Source: Bryum argenteum (Eukaryota; Streptophyta; Bryopsida; Bryales; Bryaceae). From it: a stretch of 64,000 nucleotides of DNA. The stretch covers positions 14,118,727-14,182,726 of the forward strand of contig CM073327.1 of the NCBI GenBank assembly GCA_037043015.1. Direction: 5' to 3'. Below the pieces are notes generated by a model. The model searched no databases. It was given only the letters and a program-made list of their open reading frames with translations, and was not told the DNA's origin. Position numbers and translations under genes: made by a program. Of the stretch, positions 44,643-57,033 are shown piece by piece. Position 1 is the stretch's first letter. Each line of letters opens with the position of its first letter.

Positions 44643-45442
44643 TAGCAAATTACATGGGAAGAGAGAGGGAACTCTGTGTCGTCCAGAAAGTTGCTTGCCC
44701 ACTGAGAGCACATGTGCAGTGTTTGGAAATGTTCAAGCCTAAGCTATCCTTGGGTGTTGTGGCTATTTGGCTCAAGATGTCTTCTGCGAGTCTAAGCTCT
44801 ATCTCGTTTGCACATGACCATTGACATTCCTAGTTGGTTTTCAAATACTTATATGTTATTCATTGATGCCAAACCTAACAAGTGACTACGGTAATTACGA
44901 TTATTTGCTCAAGCAATAAAAAATTTCCAATTGATTTGCAAGTTGATACCCATTGTCATTGTTCTACAGGGTGTGCGTCGAACAATGTTGTATTCCATTT
45001 ATATATTGAAGTTAGGTTCTCTTTTGCGTAAAATAATAACATTCAAAGATTTGTAGGATGGGATGTGCGTGCAAAGACTAGTGCATTTGTGATTCAAAAC
45101 ACTCAAGCTTAGGTTTTTGTGCCACTTTGGGTATATTTGTTCCCTCTACTCAGGCTTCATTGCTACAATGAAACCTCATATTACTACAGTGTAACAAGTC
45201 CAAAATTCTTCGAAGCAGGTACGACATATCCATAATTGTTTTAAGTATGCTTCTTTGGCCTGCTCAGTGGATTCCCTCTCGTACTTCTCGATCGAATCTT
45301 TCAACCTTTTCGAAACCTTCGTGTCTTTGAATGCAGTCTGAGTTTTCTTAACAATGTCGGAGCTCTCTCAATAAAACGGCTCTTTTTCCTTCATAATGTA
45401 CCCTGATTTCATCACATTCTTCTTCGAGAAGTAGGATGCAGT
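44643..45442. other. No recognised gene
   Basis: Mixed AT-rich sequence. Possible remains of the preceding fragment occur up to ~44820, with no motif that I can name. Confidence 0.3.
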
Positions 45443-45446
45443 TTAA

Positions 45447-45808
45447 CCCTTAAACGCCCAAGCAAGCCCGAGGGGCTTGATTCCAACAGAATCTTCCCTG
45501 TAGCTCTTACTGTACTCAACTTTTCACTTATATTTTGATGTCAAACTGGTCACCATCTTATGATGCATTCAAAAAGTGAATTTTTACAATTCAAATCACA
45601 ATTTGTATGAAGGATTTTGTGCTTTGAAAGGATTGTGGTAGGTAGGTTGGGGTGGTACATAACCTTGTAGGAGGTTGCAAGCTCATCATTGATTGGTCCA
45701 TTCATGATGAACAAGTTCAAAAAGTGCACTATTCATGATGCCCAAGTCCAAAAGATGCTGTGATCCAATTTTGGGCTGCCCGTTTTAGACCCCAAGGGCG
45801 TTTAAGGG
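45447..45808 (+). mobile_element. TTAA-flanked piggyBac-like MITE, group 1 (362 bp)
   Basis: The ends are CCCTTAAACGCCCAAGC and, on the minus strand, CCCTTAAACGCCCTTGG. TTAA lies on both sides (45443-45446, 45809-45812). It has the same length and internal sequence as 25411-25772, with roughly 90% identity by eye. Non-coding. Confidence 0.85.
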
Positions 45809-46261
45809 TTAAGTATCCGGTACGATTGCAGCAGCAGTACATGAATATGAGAACATCCAAAAGAGTACTCTTTTCAATTGTCCTGATCAAAGCACTCGGA
45901 TAAAAGCTGTTAAGAGTTGGAAAGGTTTCAATTTCGACACTTGCATCAACTCCTTGCAGCCTTCTTCTTTTTCAGAATTCAATCGGGATGCCATTTCTTT
46001 GAGAAAAATAGTACAACCCTGAATGTTCCTTCTCCAATTCTGACGCGGCCTTCTACAAGAAATCATGACCAAAAATAATATTTCTATCTCGAACTGAGGC
46101 TACGTTTGGCGACCCAATAAAAAATTATCCTGATATATACACGACCTCCATTTTCACTCCTTCCGAGGCACATACAACGTTGGTATCGTTGATTGATTGG
46201 AGCAGACTTACACCATCCAACCAAGGACGGAATGACAAAGTGTTAGTAGATGGTAAACTTG

Positions 46262-46711
46262 CACTACTTCAATGTGAGGGAGTTTGTAATGTTTTCTTCT
46301 CAAACGTTGCCAAAGTTTAGCAACATTTTGGAACTTGCTTGAGCAATGTTTAAACAAAAGCAATGTTTGTAGTGTCGCGAACCCCTCTCTTTTCTAGTAA
46401 TGTTGGTGCACGAACCTACAATCCAAGCACGAAGCTCATATCAAGAAACTGTATCATAGTATTTCTACTTCTACAATTTCTTGGGTTCACAACGCTTTTC
46501 AGCAACATTGAGGAACTTGCTTAAGCAACGTTTTCAAGAAAATTAGCAACCTTACTAAATCATCGATGACAAGCAAAGTTTTTCAAATTTTATAGAATTG
46601 AGGTCTAATACATTCCTGGAGCAAGTTCCAGAACCTTTCTAGACTTTAGTAACGTTCGCACAAAAACAATGTAACTTGTAATGTTGCAAATGCCCATCTC
46701 TTTTAGTAGTT
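46262..46711. mobile_element. CACTA-like non-autonomous element (~450 bp)
   Basis: The left end is CACTACTTCAATGTGAGG. The right end, on the minus strand, is AACTACTAAAAGAGATGG, and both run into TTTG(T/C)AA(T/C)ATT. Internally a GCAACATT...GGAACTTGCTT unit occurs twice. A related shorter copy is at 55279-55523. CACTA-type ends suggest the EnSpm/CACTA superfamily, but I find no clear 3-bp duplication. Confidence 0.4.
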
Positions 46712-47974
46712 TTCATTAAACAAAGCTATAGTAACTTATGCATGATTTGAACCCCTCACCACACAAAAAATGTGTAAGTGCTTGATTGTGTTTCAGAATT
46801 ACATTTACAATGGCAAGAAGAAATAATAACAAGAATATGCCAACACACGGTTATGTTTCGAGATCATACAATGAACACCATGATATAAAGAAGAACAACA
46901 ATAGAACCTAAGGACATGAATATGTGTTCTTTTGACCTACCCTTGATAGTATGCCTATGGAACATAACAACAATTACATAGCACCAAAGAGATAGCCAAA
47001 AGGCTTTGTGATTGGGAGAATGCACTTGAGGTAACTCAACAAGAGTTATCTAGTGTGAAAGCACTTCTAAATGGCAATTAAGTAAATGACTATACTCCTA
47101 AACATAGCACACAATTGTGCCGCACTGAGATTATAATTCATCTCCAAGTTAACAACGATTGAGAATCATGCATGATCTATTGAGAACAGCCATGAGTTTT
47201 GTTGCACTTGTAGCAAACGGTGATAGATTGGTAATGACTCATGGACTTTGTGATTGCGATGTTGATAATCAATTAATTATTGAGGCACTCATATATACAG
47301 AAATCTCAAATCTTTCTTAGAAAGATTGCACGTAGTAAAGATCGATTAAGAGACTTTTCAAAATTGTGTTGAACCTCAATTTTCTTAAAAGGTGAAATGA
47401 TACTTTTAAGGTGTTCAAAATGTTGCAAATAACATATGTTTTTAAAATTTTTTTTGTTTACCTTTGACCACCATCGAGCCATTGAAAAACAAAGGTCGTC
47501 AATTTCTCTTTGACAAAATAATTTTCAACTACCGCCGTTGAGCAACTTTTAACTTGCACTTAAGAAATATTTGCCCCATAACCACTTTCCAAAGGTCAAA
47601 AATAATCTAAATGTGTTATATAAAGTAATTTTTTATGAAAAGAAATCAATTGATATTATAGTGAACATGCGTGATATTAAAAAAAGTATCATTTTAGAAG
47701 CATGACTAGATATACATTCAAAATGGCACGATTTAAATTGGGGGCCAAAATGGCACATGGAATAAAGCTATTAAAATAAATAGAATCGAATTGAGGCTAT
47801 TGACTTTGAATGACCCATAACCTTAAGAGGCTATTGACTTTGAATGACCCATAACCTTAAGATCCTACGACCCTTATATTCTAATCTCTTCCCCTCATGT
47901 AATATTACCCTCTATATTTTCACCCATTGACCTTATATCTATATGCCCTTGTTGCACCTTCACCATAATCCCTA

Positions 47975-48277
47975 AGGTAGACCATGCTAAATCCATGCAT
48001 TTAAGGACTACACTACAATTGGAAAGTTGGAATATGTGAATCAATATTTTTCAATTATAAATACAAAAAAATGAAGAAGTTTCCATATTTTTTGATATTT
48101 TTTAAGCACTTATAAAAATAAAGAAAAAATTTAGAAGTGACATGTACCACATCACCTAAAACAGTTCACATGCTCCATGTGCACACAAGGCACATTCTTC
48201 TACATGAAATCTAGAAAGTAGGCAAGAATCTAGAGTGGGTGGTTTAAGGAGATGCACAGATTTAGCATTGTCTACCT
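47975..48277. mobile_element. MITE with AGGTAGAC ends and TA duplication (303 bp)
   Basis: The inverted ends are AGGTAGACCATGCTAAATC and, on the minus strand, AGGTAGACAATGCTAAATC. TA lies on both sides (47973-47974, 48278-48279). Duplicons A and B read through the site without it (CCCTAATTGCATC in A). A TA duplication fits Tc1/mariner-type MITEs. Non-coding. Confidence 0.7.
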
Positions 48278-49022
48278 TATTGCATCTCTTCTTGTAGCCC
48301 CTCTCCCATGACATTCTAAAATCCTTAATTCAGCAATAAAGTTCTCTTAGTCCCATTTGTCTTTACACTACCTTAAAAAACAAAGATGCACAACCTCAAA
48401 GTCAGGGAGTCTATCCAAAATATTAAGGGTAACAATTATCAAGCCCCCTTTTACACCAATTAGATTGTGTTTTACACAATACCAGAAAAATGATTTACAT
48501 CAACTTTGAATGCTATGATCTTATAAATGGTCCACATCGAACAGTTGGAATTTGGAAAAGTTACTAATATTGTACTTACGTACATTCAAGATCCTATGGT
48601 GAGAAGTACCAAAAAGGCTAATATACTCAAATTTATACCTCGAGTTGGACATAGTGACAGAGAAACGCAGTTTTGTGTTTTGAAGCTCCCAAAAACACAA
48701 GGAATTTTAGGGGTTTGAAGACATTAAAGTTACTGAATTCTTTTACACTCTTTTAGGATTCTTCTTATATTTGGTAATAAAAGGAGAATGTACTACTTTC
48801 TTATGTAATTTGTACTGCCTTTGCAATTTGGATGTGTTCTACAAACATGGTCATTTCGAAGTTGAAAGCATTTTACTCCGTATTAAGTACTGGGTACTGT
48901 ACCGTACACCGTAATTCTCAGACGGACCCACTGAGCAGCATCTTCAATAAGATGCAGTTTGCAATGCATCTCTGTTGACGTTTTGCGTTACATTGTCGAC
49001 AGTGAGTGGTGCCCATGTATCA

Positions 49023-49103
49023 TCCCTTCCCCCCGGGGTTCCCCCCGCCGTCCTCAACACTCCCCCTGCCCCCCCGGGTTTCCCCCTCCCCCTCCCCCAA
49101 ACC
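49023..49103 (+). promoter_or_regulatory. C-rich leader tract, copy C
   Basis: Third copy of the C-run tract, ~500 bp upstream of the copy C start codon. It is nearly identical to copy B in the runs and is covered by the same proline-rich short frame (48975-49160). Confidence 0.45.
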
Positions 49104-49600
49104 CATGGAATACTGTATATGAAGCTCCGCAGGGGTCTCTTGGGTCATCTTTGCTGGTGACCGAGGGTTGCTACTGTAGCTTCTTAGGAATCGAGCAGCA
49201 CCTGCTTGGGAAGGGAAGCGCGATGCAATCGAGGGTGGCACATGCGATATGTCTGCTGGTCTAGGATTTGAGTGCGAATTTGAGTGCGAGCTTGTAGTAA
49301 CTGTCGGTGGATCCTTGTCTTCAGATTCTGTCCATCATGGCGTGCGATGCTACTTGTGTATTCTAGGCGCACTTGAGGTCACGGTGTTGGTTGTAGAAGG
49401 TTTGCCTTCGCTATGTCGCTGTGATCAGTCTCGGGGACTTAGATCGATGTGTAAGGTAGGGCTTGTAGGATAATGAAACATAATTATGTAGTAGACACTT
49501 TACTTTAGAGGATTGTGTCCAGACTACACTTCGATTTTGGGATTGTTTTGTTGTGGGTTGACTCCGTTTCTCTTGAGGGCGCTAGAATTCTTGAAGCGAA

Positions 49601-51621
49601 ATGATGCCTGAAATAGATTTCTGTGGGTCCATCGTTAGATGGTTATTGGATCATTCATCTGAATTCTCCAATACACGAAAACTGATAGATTTCAAAGATG
49701 CTATTAGACATTTAGCTGAAATGGCCCACAAAGAGACCGACTTAAAGCTAATCATACATAACATCGTACAGTGTATTTCGACCCTGAAGAATTCAGTATA
49801 TTCCACGTCAAGCGACAAGTCCCGTCTAAAAAGATTCTATGCCGGAATGGAAAGTGACATGAAGTGGCTTGAGCGGCGCAGCAATCACCATTATGCTTCA
49901 AGTTTTCTAGACTATGTTCTCATGGCTTTTACATCGGATAAATTATTAGAAAAATTCCTGCTTTGGGGTGGGCGAGTCCTCCAGAGTTACAAGGATGAGA
50001 TCTGGAATGGTGTGCTACCTTCAGAACCTTCGCAGGAGGCCTTCACCGTTGCGGTTGCGGCAGTTCTCCACCTCCTGGCTTCTGTTTTCCAGTACATCTT
50101 AGGGGGTAGAATGCTGCAAGAGGGACCCCCGCCTATGGCCCCGGCGAAGTGGGGGGTCATGGCAGGGGCCCACAAGCCTCCGCCCGCCTGCCCACAAGCC
50201 TCCGCCCGCCTGCCCACAAGCCTCCGCCCGCCTGTCCATCGGGCCCCCGCCTGCCAAAACCCCCCCACTCCGCCGGGGCCATGGCGGGGGTCCCTCTTGC
50301 AGCATGTGTCCCCATCGTAGGATGCATCGACAGAGACGGCTCCAAGACCTACTCCTCCAGTTGCTTAGACTTTCGAGACTCGTTTGTTAGCCTTCTGCTC
50401 TTCCATGGCGCTTACGACTCGATCAAATTCAGACAGGCGGCCCGACCACCCAGCGGCAAGCGCAAGGCTATCAACACGCAACTTGAGCATCCAGGAGGCA
50501 ACTCACACGGCCGCAGCAAATTTTGTGCAAGAGCCTGCAAGAATGGATCGGCCACCAAGTACGAAGCCAGATACACTATCCCGAAGGACAAGTTGGACGA
50601 CGACCACCCCGTCAGATGCAATCGTCTTTCTCTGGGTTTATACGAATCGGATGTGGAGGCGTCGTTTGTGTCTCACGTAGCACGGACATACTATGAAGTC
50701 GACCATGGTGAAGCTTGCTGTGTGGAGCTTGAGGGTGTTAAGCACAACTTCTCTGTCCCTCGGATGAGTGAGCAAGAGCAAGAGCTCGTCGGCGAGGTGA
50801 AGAGGCAGTTGGTCATATCCAAATCGAAGGAAGTGGGGAAGCAGAAGTATGCAGAGTTCCGGAAGCAGCAATCGGACATGGCTACCGACACAAGGTCAAG
50901 TGATCCTTCTCCTTCTCGTGAGACATGTCAGCCTTCTATGATGCGTGCCCACACTGGAGGTGAGCCTCTGAGTGTGTTTGACGCTCCATCTCAGCTGGGT
51001 CCGATTCGATCTCCATGTGAGGAGACTATCGGTGCGAAGCTCACCCTTGAGGGCCCTGTAATTTCGGAAGGAGTTGAACCAGAATGGTTGGGGGAGTCGC
51101 AGCCATTTGATGGCATGCATATGGATTTCACTTGTGTGTTCACTGATGAGGATATTGAGACCATGTGTGGGGGAGTTGGCTTTTCCTCTGCACCTCAGCA
51201 GAAAAGCACACCCGACATGAACAGACCTTGCTCAGATTCTACTCATTTTGAGAGTTGGTCTTTCCAGAATTTTCAGCATTTAGAGGATACTGGTGTTGCA
51301 GTTGATCAATTTTCCGACAGAACTGGATCTGGCCCTACCGGTGTGGAGCAAAGTGAGTTGGTGCACTACGGGCAGCAGCCGCAAGGTTTTTTCTTACAAC
51401 CTTGGGCGACGAGACATCCACAATCATCTGAGATACAGATTCTGGAGCATTCACAGCAGATATCGGATCGTTTGGAGGAGAAGGAGCGTTCTGACTCCAT
51501 CACTCAACCATATGAGCGTTTGCTCAAGGATAACAAGTGCTATCGTGAGGAGATCGAGCGCTTGCAGAAGGAGAAGGAGCTTTTGAAAAGCAAACTCAGA
51601 CAGTTGTTGTTGTTACTCTAG
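49601..51621 (+). pseudogene. Unknown coiled-coil family, copy C (split by a MITE)
   Basis: The reading frame from ATG 49601 is homologous to copy B up to FQYI (codon ~166). A 218-bp insertion (209-bp MITE plus 9-bp target duplication) then shifts the frame: the first frame stops at 50318-50320 and the rest continues in another frame to TAG 51619-51621. Residues 1-50 (MMPEIDFCGSIVRWLLDHSS...) are unrelated in sequence to copy B, although the leader before the ATG is almost identical. From TDLKLIIHNI on, similarity returns, and the central block and acidic motif (FTDEDIETMCGGVGF) are highly conserved. The coiled coil is short (YREEIERLQKEKELLKSKLR). Unless the MITE is spliced out, this copy makes only a truncated N-terminal protein or a C-terminal protein from an internal start. 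Confidence 0.65.
50104..50312. mobile_element. GC-rich Mutator-type MITE inside copy C (209 bp)
   Basis: The inverted ends are GGGTAGAATGCTGCAAGAGG and, on the minus strand, GGGACACATGCTGCAAGAGG, continuing almost perfectly for >40 bp. The 9-bp target duplication is CATCTTAGG (50095-50103) and CATCGTAGG (50313-50321), with one mismatch. The empty site in copy B is at 10839-10847. A 22-bp unit is repeated three times inside (50169-50234). A 9-bp duplication with long ends fits Mutator-like elements; an 8-bp reading (hAT) cannot be excluded. Confidence 0.8.
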
Positions 51622-52680
51622 TTGCCGACAAAAGTAAGTGAACGCACGCAGGCCAAGCTACGAGCAAGGCATGTGGAAGCTCGTAGATGTACTGGTTGGT
51701 TCGAGGTTCACGAGTCCATTCCTCATTTTTGCGAGGACTAAGGATGAAATGTGTATTCAATTGTAGATGGTGATGTCCATTAGTCATCGTGGCTTAGTTC
51801 GATGATGTGCATCGACCATCAGGATATAGCAATCTTTGCACGCTTTGTAGATATCACAATAAAGTTTTCCACTTTTGTTGCAGTTCATGGTCCCTATGAT
51901 TTGTAGGCAGTTGTTGATGTTAATCGCTAATGCCTGTCTACATTGATTTGAGAATTAATTAATTAATCTGAGGAGCACATTACTCACAGTTTGGTATATG
52001 AAGCTTTGGCATCCAGAAGATTTTGTTGCTTAATTGGACTGTCGTCAAAGTAACTCATGTTTGTAGATTATGCCATACTATGAATTGGCAATACATGAAC
52101 ATGATTTACCTTGGGAGATGATAGAATGCTTCAGCCATTGATTGAGGGAGACAGGGACATATGTGTGCAACTAACAATCATAAAAATAATAGAAAAGTGT
52201 TGAACTTTGTTGCTTTGCTGGTTTTGCTATAGCATAAGAAATCATGTCTTCTATGGTTTTAAAATTGTGATGGTTCACTTGCATCCATACTTCCATAGTG
52301 CTGGGACATGTGAATGACGTTTGTGATAAAAGGGGAATGTGTAATCTAGGTGTCAAATTTCAAATGAATTGTGGAGGATGCAATAAATCATGTTGTGCAC
52401 TCTGCATGAAGTATGTGCCTTGTTCAAATTTCATTGAATTTATGAAAGTAGTATTATTTGTAAGAATTTTGCAATCCTCACATGAGAAGATGTCTAATTT
52501 GAAGAAGTACGAATTCATTCTTTATGATTGAAGAGTAATAAAGCGCTCTTTTACTTCTTTGAGTAATTAAGCAAATTGAACATTTATAGAGACTAGCTTG
52601 ATTAGAATATACCTTCACTCATCTAGGTTCCTCTTGCCATTAAATGGTTACCATTTATCACACCTTAATTGTTCTTTCCA

Positions 52681-55278
52681 ATAAGGAAGGTTGATTTAAA
52701 GAGAGTTTTAATGTGTGTATCAAAGACATTCGTTGAGGAACTAGTTTAGATGATGGACAAAGTGTAATGTGATTTTCATCCAAATCTTTGATAAGTTGAC
52801 TATGTGAAAGTGTTTGAAGGCGTATCAAGTTGTTATTGATAAAATGTGAGAATTGAAGATAAGGTTAAAGTGAGCTGTCTTTGAATGAATTAGAGAGGCC
52901 GTTGAATAGCCTTTGAGAGAGGCGGCTACTAATACAAAGCAAAAGCAATTGTGTTTAGATCTCACATACTCAATCCGTAATTGCACCTATGAAACATAAG
53001 AAATATGCTCAAAGTTATATACGGTCAAAAGCATGTGTACGTGTGAACTATGCACTCTTTCATCTTCTCCTTGTTTTCAACTAATGAGCATGTTCTTGCG
53101 GAATTAGTTTTGAACAATGTGAGATTGAGCACTTTTCTTACACAACCCTTGTCTGTTTGTCCTCCCTTTTGTTGTTTGTGCTTTTTGTGTTGCGAGTCTA
53201 GTTCAATCTTCTGCTCCTACTATTGCGTAGAATTGTTTCCCACATGCCACCTTCCTCACAATTGCTTTGGTATACGACTCTAAATTTTTCTCTCTTTTTG
53301 TTAGGTGATTTTCTTGTTCAATCATTCTACTTTTTGATTGTACCTTGACGTGCCTTACAAACCCAAAAGGTGGATTACTCAACACGTAGGGTACCCCAAA
53401 CCCTAAGGTCATCCAAGACCCTAAACCCTAGTAAGAAGAAGAACAACACCAGACCCGTAAGGCTTGACCTGAATTAATACTAATACTAGAGAACATGGTT
53501 TTTGTAATCAGTAAAATACATGACATGGGCGGTCTAATGACGACAAGATGAGTACAAGATCGCATGAAACCTCAACAGATGAAAGGCCTCAAAGACCAAC
53601 TGCTTCCACAACTTCTCGTCTACTTTGCTTCCATAGTAAACCTAGAGTAAATCGCCAGTCATATGTTCAAGGCACTGTTGGTTTGTTTTCCCCCCTACCC
53701 AAAGTAGATTCTTGATCTACGTTGACATGGAACTTGAGCACTCATTCTACAATCATTTCATGTTAAGAAGTGTAGGTATCTGAATTAAAAGATCCAGCAT
53801 GGCTTGTATGTTTTTTTCCATATTCATTTCATTTTAAAAAAAAAAAATGGTGACAATGGTAATGCACAGTCATTTTGTAGTCATATGAGGTTAACAAATT
53901 CACTTACTATTTTGTTAGTATCTGACGTGGAAAACAACGAGTCATTTTATACTATTACAGTCATTTGTTGTCGAGCATTGTAGTTATAAGTTTTAGAATT
54001 TCATGTGGCTCCTTGATTTTTTGTCATTTATTCTTCTTGGCATATATCTTTTCATGTGGAAAACTGGAACTTATACTAGAGTCCTTTCATACGAGAAACT
54101 GCGGTTACCTTATAATACTTTTTTCTCTATGTGGCTCCTCTATTTTGTTCCGTATTAATCTATGTGTTACTATGGAATCAAACAAGTCATTCTTTATTAC
54201 TATAAAATAACTACATAGCAATAATTTCTTAAAGGTAAATTAATAGCTGACATGGCAATATAATTCTTCAAATATCATTATTCTTATCTGGTAAGGCCAA
54301 CAAGTGACAAATTCAGGCCCTGTAACAAAGTTCATTGGTTCTTCAATACTTTCAACACATACCGTGAGATTGACTACTATTTATTGTGAAATCGCAATTT
54401 ACAACAATCGATGTAGGCTGTATGGTCATAAATTAGTGTGGGCGACCTAATAAACCTTTATCTCAACTGCGCCACATATAATAATTTGCACCATCTCTTA
54501 GCCTCTTTCTTTCTTGTACCATTTTAAGAGTCTAGATTTCTCTCTCCACTTGATCTTAAGCTCTCTTTTCTGATGGTTTTTTTATCAAAGTCCCTTTCAC
54601 CTCTTGATTAATCCCTTGGACTTGTTGAATTTACTTTAAAGTGGTTGGTTCACAGTATTTAGTTAAAGCACAAACATTATTAATGAGACAAGCATTTTCT
54701 TTTTTTTCCCGTGAGTTCAGGTGTTAAGATACCATCTCTGAGTAAGGATTGTGGAAAAGGATGGTTGTGAAGGTACGTCTATGTCCTTCATATTCTTTTT
54801 TCAGTTTTTGTTTGTAAGCGTTGTAGGAAGTTGAAGCAGGTGGTGATTACAAACCCTAAACTAATCTTTATAGCTACCTAACACTTAAACTGAGATGATA
54901 GAATATACATACGCCAATAGTAAAGTGTACCAAATATTTTTTGTACTCAATCTTCAAGGATAGTACCTCGACAATCTTGAAAACCCCAATGCTATCGGCG
55001 CCACCATACTAGGGCTTATTTTATTTTATACCATAGTATGATTTTAAAATGACTTGCAAAATCTAAATTACAGCTTAAGAATGACTCGTAGGGAACTAAA
55101 GTATGGATTCACTAATCATTCTCTAAACCTAGAGAGGATTTCTACAACTTGTATATCTTGGGGAATTCTTCCAATACAGAACTCCAAAATGGTTTTCAAA
55201 CATCTCATGATCAGGATATAGCATTACAGTACATATTTTCATAGAAGCACCCAAAATCTGCACGCAAGCCCAAACTAC
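52681..55278. other. AT-rich DNA without recognised gene
   Basis: The start (52685-52745) is similar in inverted orientation to 5160-5230. CCCTAAACCCTA motifs occur near 53398 and 53421. The short ORFs (53050-53283, 53965-54210) show no known motif and are Leu/Phe/Cys-rich. Confidence 0.35.
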
Positions 55279-55523
55279 CACTATAACAACTTTTTTTTGG
55301 GGGGGGGGTTGTAATGTTATTCTGTCAAACATTGCTTAAGTAAAACAACGTTTTCAAGAAAATAAGCAACATTACCGAATCATCAAGCAACATTCGATAT
55401 GATTTCATAGATTTGAGGTTGAAAACGTTTCTAGAGCAAGTATTAAGACGTGCTGGACTTAAGCAAGGTTTACATGAAAAGAACACAAATAATGTTGCAA
55501 ACCCGCCTCTCTTCTAGTAGTAT
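55279..55523. mobile_element. CACTA-like element, short copy (~245 bp)
   Basis: Begins CACTATAACAAC followed by T8 and G10. Its right end, on the minus strand, is TACTACTAGAAGAGAGG. Inner stretches match 46262-46711 (CAACGTTTTCAAGAAAAT, GCAACATT). Degenerate. Confidence 0.35.
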
Positions 55524-56911
55524 ACAATGCACTCTCAAAAGTTTTGGTTTAGAGCCATACAAAATAACATATCTTCACTTTTCAAATGACCACCATGTTT
55601 GTAAAATCTATCGAAATTGCAAATTATGAAGTATGTAAGAAAGGTAGTGCACTTTTCTTTACCAATACATGAAAAATCTCTGGAAAAAAAGTGTCAAATT
55701 GTTTGATAACTTAAATATCTTATAAATTGCTTTTCAATATCTACCTTTGGCTTTTATGAAGACCTTCACATGGTGAGGTTCGTTAAGAAAGAGTTAGAGT
55801 GGTAAATATCTTTTTCTAAAACTGTTTTGATGCTCTTTACATACATGTGGCTCACATTCACAAAGATTAAATTGAGTTGGCGTAAGAAGCCTTGACAATT
55901 TCTCTTACTGGAAAAATGTTGTATATTAAAATAGAATCTCCATTTATAATTGGATTTTTTTCAGATGATGGTATAAAATACTACATAACCTCTTTAAAAG
56001 AATTTGTAATTGGCAATCCAAATCATTTCTGTGAACATGGCAATTCTTAGAAAATTGAAGACGCATGTTATCTCAAACGTATACTTTTGAGAGGGCACTG
56101 TAACGAGGCTGTCAAAGTTCTCCGCCGAGACTTCTCCGCAAACAGAGTGTTTCATACATCTCAGTAATCCGTCTCAGTATGATGAATCTTTCTGGATTCT
56201 TAACCTTAGGAGAGAGATGGTAACATTGTACTGCACGCTACCAGACCAGAGACTTCTTGGAAGTCATTCCCTCAGCGCACTGTCCGTGTGCAAACCAACG
56301 AATGCATTCTTCATGATCTTGAAGATGAAAGAGGACAAACGAAAACCCTGAAAGAAAGGACTCGCGAGTAAAAAATTACGTCTGGAACCTGGCTCTAAGC
56401 TCTTGTGCTCACAGATCAGCCTCATGTCTGCGAACAAGTATACTTTTGGACTGCTTTAAGGTCCGCAGACCTCGCTCTCACTGTAATTCAGTTCGGGGAA
56501 CATGGGAATGGTCCTCAAACATGAAGTTAGAGTAGTGAAATGAGAAAGATTGATATTACGAGGATAGTGATATCATAGGATGGGTAGTTTCTAATGACAT
56601 TAGAGTTATCATTTTGAAAATGCTACATATGTTCTTGCGATAAAATGGCAGTTTTTGGTATGTAAGAGCATCCCTTGTTGCATCTCCCCAAATCACCCTA
56701 CTTGGCAAGGGTGGTGGTGAGGCTCTTGAAATTGCATGTGGATTTGGGGGAGTAGGTCCCAACGCAAACAAGAGAGACGGCACGGCCTAGCGATGGCTTT
56801 GCAGACTACTACTCGATGAGCTAGAGAGATGTCCACGAAAGCAGCAACTTTCACGCGCAACAGGACGAACAAGGGTTTGTTCTCTAGTTGATATAGGGAG
56901 AGCGAAAACTC
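55524..56911. other. No recognised gene
   Basis: AT-rich, becoming more GC-rich after ~56690. The minus-strand frame at 56556-56783 is open but unknown; it may belong with the putative exon at 56912-57033. Confidence 0.3.
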
Positions 56912-57033
56912 ACGGCAAGTGAGGTGAATTTGACAAGACTAGGGAGTTTGAGATTGGGGAGCTCGATGGCGAGAAACGCGACAATGACGTGAGCCTTGGC
57001 GATCACGTTGGGGCAAAAAAACGCGGGTGCTCC
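56912..57033 (-). other. Putative isolated exon (minus strand)
   Basis: A 122-bp GC-rich block with a strong acceptor (TTTCTTGCAG before it) and a strong donor (GTGAGT after it) encodes GAPAFFCPNVIAKAHVIVAF and then LAIELPNLKLPSLVKFTSLA. The sequence is hydrophobic and protein-like. I do not recognise it and find no convincing partner exons, so it is either a gene relic or part of an unassembled gene with longer introns. Confidence 0.35.

Larger units (their letters stand above)
46990..52680 (+). repeat. Duplicon C
   Basis: Third segment with the unknown gene family. It aligns with B from ~46990 and with A downstream to ~52680. It supplies the empty sites for three transposons of duplicon B. 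It has its own additions: a TA-flanked MITE (47975-48277), a 33-bp direct duplication at ~47800-47865 (AGGCTATTGACTTTGAATGA motif) and the MITE inside the gene (50104-50312). Confidence 0.8.
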
